A stretch of DNA of 61,619 bases from positions 1-61,619 of the forward strand of contig CASFSV010000027.1 of the NCBI GenBank assembly GCA_949297415.1, in the 5' to 3' direction. The notes under the pieces were generated by a model that was given only the letters and a program-made list of their open reading frames with translations, was not told where the DNA came from and did not search any database. This document shows, piece by piece, positions 55,242 to 61,619 of this stretch. Within the stretch, counting starts at the first letter, position 1; each line of letters begins with the position of its first letter. Position numbers and translations under genes: made by a program. Source of the DNA: an uncultured Alphaproteobacteria bacterium (GTDB lineage: Bacteria; Pseudomonadota; Alphaproteobacteria; RF32; CAG-239).

Positions 55242-56183
55242 ATGAACAGGAAAATTGCTTATGTCATAATGACAATTATGACCTGCGTCGTTGTAATGAG
55301 TTCGTGCCAATCGTCTCGAGAAGCCTTGGGAAACGGATTATACAGCTACAAAGACAAAGAAACCAACTTAATCGGAGTAGAAAACAAATCAGGCGAGATT
55401 ATTATTCCGGCCTATGCCAAAGATGTATATGCTCACGCCGATGTCATCGTTTGCTATTCACCCGATGATAAAGGAATGGTGTACAAGAAAAACGGAGAAC
55501 CGTTATTTTATGAGGAGTTTGACTACATTATAGACAATTATAAGTTGTTGCGCTGCTATCAAACAAATCAGATGTATCTATATGTATATAACACTCAAAA
55601 GCCCTTAGGACCGATACAAAAGAGTGTTGTAACATATATGAATAATACGGTTATACTAAGTACAAAGTACAGTGTCGACGTATATAATTTATCTTCGGAA
55701 GAAACACGTCAGATATTGTATAATACGCCTGTAAGTGACAAAAAGAGTATATCGTGGTTAGATAAAAAACACCGCTTATATACAGGTTTTATATATGGAG
55801 AACAAGTATATGGCGTACGAGAAGTAACCGGAAAAACAGTCAACACGGAGAAAAGTTTTGTAGAGTGCAAAACATCAGAAAAGCAAAAAGTGTATGGCGA
55901 GTTAAATGGAAAGTATTGGACGTTTTTATTACCATCAACCCGAAGCCACAGCGCTAAAATGTTTGAAGCCCCAAAGAACAGTTGGATTATTTATGACCAA
56001 AGCAGAAAGTGCGATTATTTAATCATTAAGGAAGGAAGAACAAGACATATATGCTTATTAGACGGCACTCCGATTAAGTCAGTAAAACTGCTGGAGTGGC
56101 TAAAAATACGTCGTCAGAGCCAAAAGATAGGCAAGATGAACGATTTATGTATTGTTTGCATACCTTATTTGGAGATAGATTAG
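55242..56183 (+). CDS. Lipoprotein with WG-like repeats, copy 1
   Basis: A 313-residue lipoprotein: signal peptide with lipobox ending MSSC (Cys22). The mature part begins with units of the WG/beta-propeller-like kind, for example NLIGVENKSGEIIIPAYAKD. It is paralogous over its first half to the lipoprotein gene starting at 56836 (compare DVIVCYSPDDKGMVYKKNGEPL with the related segment there). Membrane-anchored on the periplasmic side. Function unknown. The leader lacks a Shine-Dalgarno and contains ATG AAC AAT TAA 12 nt before the start. Confidence 0.75.
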   Translation: MNRKIAYVIMTIMTCVVVMSSCQSSREALGNGLYSYKDKETNLIGVENKSGEIIIPAYAKDVYAHADVIVCYSPDDKGMVYKKNGEPLFYEEFDYIIDNYKLLRCYQTNQMYLYVYNTQKPLGPIQKSVVTYMNNTVILSTKYSVDVYNLSSEETRQILYNTPVSDKKSISWLDKKHRLYTGFIYGEQVYGVREVTGKTVNTEKSFVECKTSEKQKVYGELNGKYWTFLLPSTRSHSAKMFEAPKNSWIIYDQSRKCDYLIIKEGRTRHICLLDGTPIKSVKLLEWLKIRRQSQKIGKMNDLCIVCIPYLEID

Positions 56184-56199
56184 AGCGCATAAAAAAAGT

Positions 56200-56226
56200 C
56201 CCTCTAAGCAAAAGCTTAGAGGGTTT
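56200..56226. terminator. Bidirectional terminator
   Basis: CCCTCTAAGC and GCTTAGAGGG form a perfect 10-bp stem, with A-run before and T-run after, between convergent genes. Confidence 0.88.
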
Positions 56227-56253
56227 AATTTTTTTAAATTCTCACCGGCGAAA

Positions 56254-56613
56254 TTAAGCTGTAGGGGCATCTTCTGGCTTAGGAGGATCGGAAGGTTTCG
56301 GATCCTCTGGAGCAGGGGCGGTAGAAGCCTGTGTCGAAGTCGAACCGGCGGCCAACGTTTCTGCGGCAGCATCATCTGGAGCCTGAGCATCATCTGGAGC
56401 CTGAGCAGGATCAGGAGCCGGAGACGGAGCGGGAGCAGGATCAGGAGCCGGATCAGGTTCTGGAATATAAGCTGGTTCCGAACGTCTGAACAAACGATTT
56501 CTGACATGTTTTACTTTTTTCCTGATAAACTCGCGTTTTACAAATCCCAGTACAGCGGCAGAGACTGTAATTACCCCTAACAGGGATGCCACGATGATTT
56601 CATTTTTTTTCAT
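56254..56613 (-). CDS. Membrane-anchored Pro/Ala/Asp-rich protein
   Basis: A 119-residue protein with one N-terminal helix (about residues 5-24), a basic stretch (FIRKKVKHVRNRLFRR) and then a low-complexity tail of PDPAPDPAPAPSPAPDPA type with a repeated QAPDDA. Internal repeats of 6-12 nt make this region prone to length change. It may span the periplasm like TonB-type linkers, but no functional motif is present. The leader (AACTTAAAAAAAATTG) lacks a Shine-Dalgarno. Confidence 0.6.
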   Translation of the reverse strand: MKKNEIIVASLLGVITVSAAVLGFVKREFIRKKVKHVRNRLFRRSEPAYIPEPDPAPDPAPAPSPAPDPAQAPDDAQAPDDAAAETLAAGSTSTQASTAPAPEDPKPSDPPKPEDAPTA

Positions 56614-56763
56614 ACGGCAATTTTTTTTAAGTTAAACAATAGCCATTACCGGATATGAGAAACAAGTCTTCATAATAAACCGAATAATAGCGAAACTGAA
56701 GACATAATAGCATAATAAAACAAAGAGTCAATAACTTTTTTGTACATTTTGTATAATTTTCTG

Positions 56764-56791
56764 TTGAAAAAAAATAAAAAGGCATTATAAT
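56764..56791 (+). promoter_or_regulatory. Sigma-70 promoter of the second WG-type lipoprotein gene
   Basis: TTGAAA, 16 nt, TATAAT. The leader of about 40 nt contains TTTTTATGAACCTTTAAAT. Confidence 0.78.
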
Positions 56792-56835
56792 CAAAACCGA
56801 TAAACAATTTTTATGAACCTTTAAATTATCGCATT

Positions 56836-57573
56836 ATGAAAAAGTTATTATTTGGATTGATGGTTAGCTTAGTAGCAATCATCGTCACAAGTTGTGGTTT
56901 CAAATCTGAAGAAACAAGTCTGTATGGAAATCTGGTATCGTTCACGGCTCCCGGTGAGAACAAGGAAGATGTATTGCTCGGGGTGAAAGACAAAGCATCT
57001 GACAGAGTCATCATTACGCCGGCGTACTACGAAGAAATCACCGCTAATGCCGATTTCATCATCTGTCGCGTCAGCGGAACAAAGTTAGAAGTATACCGTC
57101 ATGATGGAGAGCCTCTGGGGAAGGGAACGTTTGACACGTTTACCAAAATGCCGCAAGGAAATATGTATTTAGGCACAAATTACGCCAGCAATACATATTA
57201 TTTTCCGGCAGAAGATTACCTCATCAGTACAGAATCATACTTAACCGGCCTGAAACAACTGTTTTTGCGCATAGATAGCGGAGAATGGGAAATCAGAGAT
57301 TACGAAGGCAAGCTGATATGGAAAACACCCAAGTTAGGCGAAAACGAAAGGTATTGGGTAATTAAAGACACTAAGGCAGCCGGAGAAACATTTTATGTAG
57401 CCGTATCCAAGTCTAAAGGTACGCCTGCATGTGTTTTGTACGATTTGACCGGTAAAGAGGTAAAGAAGTTGAATGCTTCGAAATGGCGTTTCACGCAGAA
57501 GAAATTGCAGAATTCCAAAGATTTGGATGCCAACACAACGTACGCGGAATTTGAGAACATCAGCAAGTTCTGA
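56836..57573 (+). CDS. Lipoprotein with WG-like repeats, copy 2
   Basis: A 245-residue lipoprotein with lipobox ending VTSC (Cys20). The mature start LLGVKDKASDRVIITPAYYE matches the paralogue starting at 55242, and ADFIICRVSGTKLEVYRHDG continues the match. Codon use is less AT-rich than in neighbouring genes, suggesting good expression. A strong promoter precedes it and a strong terminator follows, so it is a single-gene unit. Its leader has ATG AAC CTT TAA 11 nt before the start and no Shine-Dalgarno. Confidence 0.75.
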   Translation: MKKLLFGLMVSLVAIIVTSCGFKSEETSLYGNLVSFTAPGENKEDVLLGVKDKASDRVIITPAYYEEITANADFIICRVSGTKLEVYRHDGEPLGKGTFDTFTKMPQGNMYLGTNYASNTYYFPAEDYLISTESYLTGLKQLFLRIDSGEWEIRDYEGKLIWKTPKLGENERYWVIKDTKAAGETFYVAVSKSKGTPACVLYDLTGKEVKKLNASKWRFTQKKLQNSKDLDANTTYAEFENISKF

Positions 57574-57592
57574 TAATATCGTTCCAAGCAAA

Positions 57593-57627
57593 AAAAGCAC
57601 CGGTCATAGACCCGTGCTTTTTTTTTA
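57593..57627 (+). terminator. Terminator of lipoprotein copy 2
   Basis: AAAAGCAC and GTGCTTTT enclose a CCGG/ACCC-type inner stem and are followed by a long T-run. Confidence 0.88.
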
Positions 57628-57660
57628 TGGATTGCGTTAAGAAAATTTCAAGTAACCACA

Positions 57661-57863
57661 TCATACAACCAAACCTCACTTTCGCGAGGTTAAAATAACT
57701 GGCGGAGAGACAGGGATTACTCTTCGCAAGCTCACCGGCGTTCTCCGCCCGCCTTTCGCTGGTAGTCGAACCCTTTCCCCAGGGGCGAATTACATTTTGT
57801 ACAATTCATACAACAAAACCCCGCTTTCACGAGGTCAAAATAACTGGCGGAGAGACAGGGATT
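57661..57863 (+). repeat. Direct repeat of the tRNA-Ser 3' end and its flank
   Basis: 58 nt at 57661-57718 recur at 57806-57863 with five mismatches, 145 nt apart. The right copy includes the last 19 nt of tRNA-Ser; the left copy is the same tail without the rest of the tRNA. The 87 nt between them contain GGCGGAGAACGCC-type inverted-repeat sequence and no gene. This looks like a scar of integration at the tRNA or a small repetitive element. Confidence 0.75.
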
Positions 57864-57936
57864 CGAACCCTGGGTACCCCGTGAAGAGTACAATTGATTT
57901 CGAGTCAACCGCATTCGACCACTCTGCCATCTCTCC
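57845..57936 (-). tRNA. tRNA-Ser (CGA)
   Basis: Minus-strand class II tRNA of 92 nt with CCA: acceptor GGAGAGA/TCTCTCC, anticodon loop ACTCGAAATC (CGA), a long variable arm (GTACTCTTCACGGGGTAC region) and T-loop GGTTCGAATCC. Confidence 0.95.
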
Positions 57937-58019
57937 AACAGAAAGGAAATATAACGGAAATAAAATAAAAAGCAAGTAAAAATAGGAGAGAGAAAAAGTT
58001 TTCCCCCGAAAATATCATA

Positions 58020-59414
58020 CTAGCGTTCGGAAGATTTAGTCTTTTGCAAAGAGTTAATTTTACCATTCCCCCATTGATTGAGCTGTTGTAAAATTTCGTC
58101 TTTAGCCACAAGTTTATCAACGCTGTTTTCAGGATATTTATCAATCATCTTACCAAACCAAACCGCGACTTCACCGAGTTTAAGTTTAGATTTACCGAAT
58201 TGTAAAGTCCCATAATCAAGGACTTTGTCCGTATCAATACCGTGTATATGTTTGTACAAACGATCTTCCATAGCCAAAGAATAGAGTGTCGGACCTAATT
58301 CGGATATACAACTCTCATCATAAGGAGAAGAAACAAAAGCCACATCATCATCAGATTTCTGATTATCTTCAGGATTTTCAGGAGAAGCCGGTTTCTTCTG
58401 CATGACATGTTGTAATTCGTGAATTAGAATGGCCCCCACCGGCGAAAAATCACCTTCATCAATATTACCTCTGCTATCAACGCCGAGGCTAAGTTCAACG
58501 GTTGTTCCGCGTCGATGCCAATAAGCAACGGCATTGGCGAACCCATCATCTTCAACGGATGTTAAATACCATAAATTTTCATCGGTAATATTTTGTTTTT
58601 TCAGCCATTTTTGCAGAAGTTGTTTACTGAGTTTATTAGCTTGCACACTATCTTGATAAGACAACATAAAGCGGTCATTATTATTATAGAGTTGATAAGC
58701 AAATTTTCTTACACCGGAAAAATTCTGAGCTTTTAGCTCTAAAGTTTCATAATCTTTATAATAACGCCCGAACAACTCAGCTTGTTCGTTAATCAACCCA
58801 TCATCTTTTTCTAATACTTTTTCGTAATTATCGCCATATTTGAGTAATTTTTCAAAATAAAGAAATGTTTTTAAGTTATTGTAATCACTAAGATCAACAG
58901 CATCTTTGGTTCCTTTGATGCGTGTCATTTGCGATAACATCTTAAAAGCAACAATTTGATACTCTTTTTTCTGTTTAAAACTAAGAGTAGGGCTATTTTG
59001 CACTATTTTAGTCGCTTTAATTCCATTTTGAACGATTTCCCAAAAGTTTTCGACATTTTCGGGGCAGTGATTAAAATTATAATCAACCAATTCCGGCGGA
59101 TTATTATGAATAATCATGTCATTGATTTCATCTTGAGAAAAAGGTTCTTTTTCTTTAAGAGCCGTCAAGTTATATTTATCAATAACCTCGTGGTAAATTT
59201 CGGTAAAATTAACTTCGTTAGCAGATTTGGGTTGATTATTTGAATTTTGCTGACTTTTAGGGGAACAAGCCGTTAAAGTCATTGCCGAAGCAATCAAAAA
59301 GGGGGCAGCTTTTTTCATAATTTTTCTGGGTAAGACAAAAGGCTTCACATCCTTTTTTGTCGCAAAAACTTTAACTTTATTCGTCAAAAAAGCGCTATAA
59401 ACATTAGCTTTCAT
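58020..59414 (-). CDS. Putative HExxH metallopeptidase lipoprotein
   Basis: A 464-residue protein. The start with GGGAGA gives a long positively charged N-terminus before the hydrophobic segment and lipobox LTAC (Cys50); an internal ATG at 59318 would give a standard lipoprotein signal but has no ribosome-binding site. The zinc motif is LIHELQHVM (HExxH, about residues 332-336), with acidic residues downstream (ESCISELGP) as a possible third ligand. It recalls large-polypeptide-conserved-domain LPD-type proteases found in secreted proteins, but the family is uncertain. Confidence 0.68.
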   Translation of the reverse strand: MKANVYSAFLTNKVKVFATKKDVKPFVLPRKIMKKAAPFLIASAMTLTACSPKSQQNSNNQPKSANEVNFTEIYHEVIDKYNLTALKEKEPFSQDEINDMIIHNNPPELVDYNFNHCPENVENFWEIVQNGIKATKIVQNSPTLSFKQKKEYQIVAFKMLSQMTRIKGTKDAVDLSDYNNLKTFLYFEKLLKYGDNYEKVLEKDDGLINEQAELFGRYYKDYETLELKAQNFSGVRKFAYQLYNNNDRFMLSYQDSVQANKLSKQLLQKWLKKQNITDENLWYLTSVEDDGFANAVAYWHRRGTTVELSLGVDSRGNIDEGDFSPVGAILIHELQHVMQKKPASPENPEDNQKSDDDVAFVSSPYDESCISELGPTLYSLAMEDRLYKHIHGIDTDKVLDYGTLQFGKSKLKLGEVAVWFGKMIDKYPENSVDKLVAKDEILQQLNQWGNGKINSLQKTKSSER

Positions 59415-59427
59415 ATAGAATCTCCCA

Positions 59428-59694
59428 TTATCCTACAAAAACGACTTTAGCCAATTGAGTATTCATGGCGTAAAATTGATTATTTCTTTCCACAACAAAA
59501 AGATAACGATTTTGTTTAAGCGGCAACATCAATTCGGGATGAACAAAATCAATTTTAAAAGAGCTGTCGGCACTTTTAAGTTCAGCAGACTGATTAGCTT
59601 CATTAACCTCAAGACGCATATCGGCACAAAAGCGTAAACTGGATTTAAGCTCCAGTAATACTTCACCTAATTCATTTAGTAAAAAGCATCCCAT
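59428..59694 (-). CDS. Hypothetical small protein, 88 residues
   Basis: A small soluble protein I do not recognise, mainly beta in appearance (YLFVVERNNQFYAMNTQLAK). GAGGACC lies before the start. It ends 13 nt before the HExxH lipoprotein gene on the same strand, so the two are probably co-transcribed. Confidence 0.6.
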   Translation of the reverse strand: MGCFLLNELGEVLLELKSSLRFCADMRLEVNEANQSAELKSADSSFKIDFVHPELMLPLKQNRYLFVVERNNQFYAMNTQLAKVVFVG

Positions 59695-59810
59695 TTAGAA
59701 AGGTCCTCTACGCTTTTATTGTTAAACATACAAGAATTATACACCAAAAAACAAGGACACTCAACAAAAAAGTGTCCTTGCCAAAGTTTTTTTAAGAAAT
59801 GAGATTTAAA

Positions 59811-60602
59811 TCAATTATTTATAAGTTTTTTAAGATATTGAATATCATTAAGCCAAGGTTGAACATCAGTAGGGATGCCATGTCCGGTTTCCATAGTGAT
59901 ATAAGCGTTGGGGGATGTATACTGTAAAACTAAACGTTTTAAGTCATAGTTACCCTCACCATAGTGAAGATGCGCATCATTAGTGGAAGAAACATCTCCG
60001 TCGCACAAGTGATACATATCGGGTTTAAGTTCAGTAAATGCTTGTAATACGTCATAAACATCTTGTTGATAGGTATTAGCGCCACAAATTGCGTGTGAAA
60101 AATCAAGACAAAAATGAGCATTAGTTTCTTGGATAAAACGTTGAATTTCTTTCGGCGTAATACCATGCAAATCACGTTTTGTCTGAGAGCAATATCCAGG
60201 AAGATTTTCAACCGTTAAACGAGTATCATTAAAAGCTTTAAATTGTCGTATACTTTCTTGTAAATACTTTTCGCCCCGATTCATTCCCGGATGAAGAATA
60301 ATATACGGAGCGTTTAATAAATCAGCAAATTGTTGAGAAGATTTTAGTCTTTGTCGATTGTTTTCAAATTCATCAGGATTAGAAATATCTAAATGTTGAA
60401 TAGCATGAGGAGCATGAATAATAGTTTTTATACCATTAAAACGTTGAAAAACATCCTGATGAGTTTCATCAAAAGTATCAGGAAGCGCAAAAAGTTCCAA
60501 ATAATCAAATTCGCCGTCTTTTAACGCTTTTTCAGCAGAAAGAACAAAATCTTTGTTTCTAATAAAATCTTTAGACCACAATTTTAAGCCAAAATGTCGC
60601 AT
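59811..60602 (-). CDS. Xylose-isomerase-like TIM-barrel protein
   Basis: A 263-residue protein of the AP-endonuclease 2/sugar-phosphate-isomerase family. Metal ligands are arranged as expected: HAPH (about residue 80), LHPGMNRG (about 122), TVENLPG (about 150), CLDFSHAI (about 188), MYHLCDGD (about 217) and TMETGHG (about 250). It could act on sugars or abasic DNA; the family is too broad to decide. GGAGG precedes the start. It is a single gene. Confidence 0.82.
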   Translation of the reverse strand: MRHFGLKLWSKDFIRNKDFVLSAEKALKDGEFDYLELFALPDTFDETHQDVFQRFNGIKTIIHAPHAIQHLDISNPDEFENNRQRLKSSQQFADLLNAPYIILHPGMNRGEKYLQESIRQFKAFNDTRLTVENLPGYCSQTKRDLHGITPKEIQRFIQETNAHFCLDFSHAICGANTYQQDVYDVLQAFTELKPDMYHLCDGDVSSTNDAHLHYGEGNYDLKRLVLQYTSPNAYITMETGHGIPTDVQPWLNDIQYLKKLINN

Positions 60603-60793
60603 AAAAAACCTCCAATAAGTTCAAGTTAAGAAAGCAATAAGCTGAAAAGCCAAAAAAATCAAGAAAAATTAGCATTGAGAAATAAAAAGGGCTTGACTAA
60701 CAAAGAAGAGGGGATTAAGACGGACACGCAAAACTATTATTCTGGGAATTTTTTTCGAAAGAAAGAATATGTATAATTAAAAAATTTACAATT

Positions 60794-61435
60794 ATGTTAG
60801 TATGTTACACCCATCGCCTCGGCGTAATAAATGCCGACGCATTGAAGTCATTGTTTTACCGCAAGATTAGAGAGAAAATCTCTAAAATGGATAAGCTACC
60901 CGAAGGTTACATAAAAGCGCTGACGGAGCAAAATTTAGCTAATCAGAGTATAAATTTCAGTACCGATTTAAAAATGGATTATCATGAGATTTGTTCTGTA
61001 CTGGAAGGAGTAGCAAATGAATTGTACTCCGGTAGTTTGTATTTGTGTGTAAAAGATGTTCTGAAAAAGGAAATTGAGGCTCGAGTTCTGACAACAGATA
61101 AAGCGTTCTTGACCATAGAGAAGATATATGCAGCAACATTGTTGGATAAAGGAAAAAACTTAATAGGTAATTGTAACTATGGGTTCAATCCGACGGCTGT
61201 ATGTGCAGCAATGGAAAAAGCATCTCAAAATGAAGTAACGCCGGAAATAGAAAAAATGCCATTAAGTTTTAATATGCAGTATTTCATGTTGGAACATGGC
61301 TCGCGAAAGCTGATAGAACCTCACATTTTACAAGAAATGTTTTTATTGCGATATTTTAGCACATTAAAGACATTTAAGGAGGCAAAAGTTTTACAAGAAG
61401 ATGCTATAAAACAAGCATTTAGGATACAAGTGTAA
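60794..61435 (+). CDS. Hypothetical protein, 213 residues
   Basis: A soluble, helical protein of no family I recognise, with several cysteines and no signal peptide. The leader contains ATG TAT AAT TAA 13 nt before the start and no Shine-Dalgarno, as for the two WG-type lipoprotein genes. A terminator follows directly. Confidence 0.6.
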   Translation: MLVCYTHRLGVINADALKSLFYRKIREKISKMDKLPEGYIKALTEQNLANQSINFSTDLKMDYHEICSVLEGVANELYSGSLYLCVKDVLKKEIEARVLTTDKAFLTIEKIYAATLLDKGKNLIGNCNYGFNPTAVCAAMEKASQNEVTPEIEKMPLSFNMQYFMLEHGSRKLIEPHILQEMFLLRYFSTLKTFKEAKVLQEDAIKQAFRIQV

Positions 61436-61445
61436 AATTTTTCCC

Positions 61446-61483
61446 AAAGAACACCCCGCTCAAAAGAGAGGGGTGTTTCTTGT
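61446..61483 (+). terminator. Terminator of the 213-residue gene
   Basis: AAGAACACCCC and GGGGTGTTTCTT form a long stem with a short T-rich tail. Confidence 0.75.
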
Positions 61484-61492
61484 AACAAGAAA

Positions 61493-61619
61493 ACTACCGG
61501 CTAGGCCGGTAGTTCCAAAGAGCTTACAGCTTTACATATAAAAAACTCCTTTGCTAAAGTAAGTTAGACGGTCTGGCAAAAGTCTAACAAAAGCAAAGGA
61601 GTTTTTTTATGAACACACA
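61493..61619 (+). mobile_element. Probable left end of an IS200/IS605-type element (continues beyond the window)
   Basis: Two hairpins precede a start codon. The first is the palindrome ACTACCGG-CTAGG-CCGGTAGT (61493-61513). The second pairs 15 of 15 bases between 61540-61554 and 61593-61607, with an inner GTTAGAC/GTCTAAC stem (61563-61569 and 61582-61588). The right arm contains AAAGGAG, the ribosome-binding site of an ATG at 61609 (MNT...). A terminator-like palindrome followed by a hairpin hiding the transposase start is the known layout of IS200 left ends. The transposase itself is outside the window. Confidence 0.55.

Noticed and set aside
57732..57938. A 68-codon minus-strand frame over tRNA-Ser and its repeat
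   Set aside because: It overlaps the tRNA completely and is made of repeat sequence; it is not a protein gene.

Overview
The window reads as a chromosomal segment of an AT-rich Gram-negative bacterium, most likely an uncultured, host-associated alphaproteobacterium. This is inferred from lpxI directly followed by lpxB, a Gram-negative cell-envelope gene set (lipid A, an RND efflux adaptor, MATE, lipoproteins), accB-accC, and the general look of the proteins; no rRNA is present. The tRNAs seen are fMet, Phe, elongator Met and Ser(CGA). No CRISPR array was found.

Layout. 1-3.5 kb is the end of a glycan-modification locus: a truncated methyltransferase-like gene, a GtrII-like membrane glucosyltransferase split by an apparent frameshift, and a GtrB-like polyprenyl-phosphate glycosyltransferase. 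3.7-7.1 kb is a decayed accessory island: one intact tandem AAA+ ATPase surrounded by broken XRE, WYL and PD-(D/E)XK-like genes. 7.3-11.6 kb holds tRNA-fMet and the overlapping lpxI-lpxB-comEC unit. 11.6-17.8 kb is minus-strand, including a five-gene run accB-accC-two membrane proteins-CgeB-like glycosyltransferase. 18-25.4 kb holds a DUF4402-type secreted protein, tRNA-Phe, a secreted HExxH protein, htpG behind a heat-shock-type promoter, and an ankyrin protein.

25.5-36.9 kb is the most unusual part: a 758-residue protein with two HEPN-type Rx4H motifs; a phage-derived cassette (T7-type tail-fibre N-domain, holin, and an i-spanin with an o-spanin nested inside it); a pair of duplicated small secreted proteins flanking a third relative; an apparently complete small-RNA gene (promoter, three-way junction, U-tract); tRNA-Met; an orphan IS1 InsA-like DNA-binding protein; and an RND efflux adaptor next to a transporter that has lost its whole middle.

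37-55 kb is mostly housekeeping: MATE, rnhA, an AlbA_2 protein, lemA, slyX, a TPR-methyltransferase, an alpha/beta hydrolase, a GT4 glycosyltransferase, thrS, a MORN-like protein, an XRE regulator with a dead S24 domain, rmuC, a Gram-positive-type murG and anmK. 55-61.6 kb carries two related lipoproteins, tRNA-Ser with a duplicated tail, a second HExxH lipoprotein, a TIM-barrel protein and, at the right edge, what looks like the left end of an IS200/IS605-type element.

Many genes of unknown function lack a Shine-Dalgarno sequence and share an AT-rich leader with TTAA about 12-17 nt before the start codon. Strongest leads: the two-HEPN protein, the three-way-junction RNA and the orphan lysis cassette.
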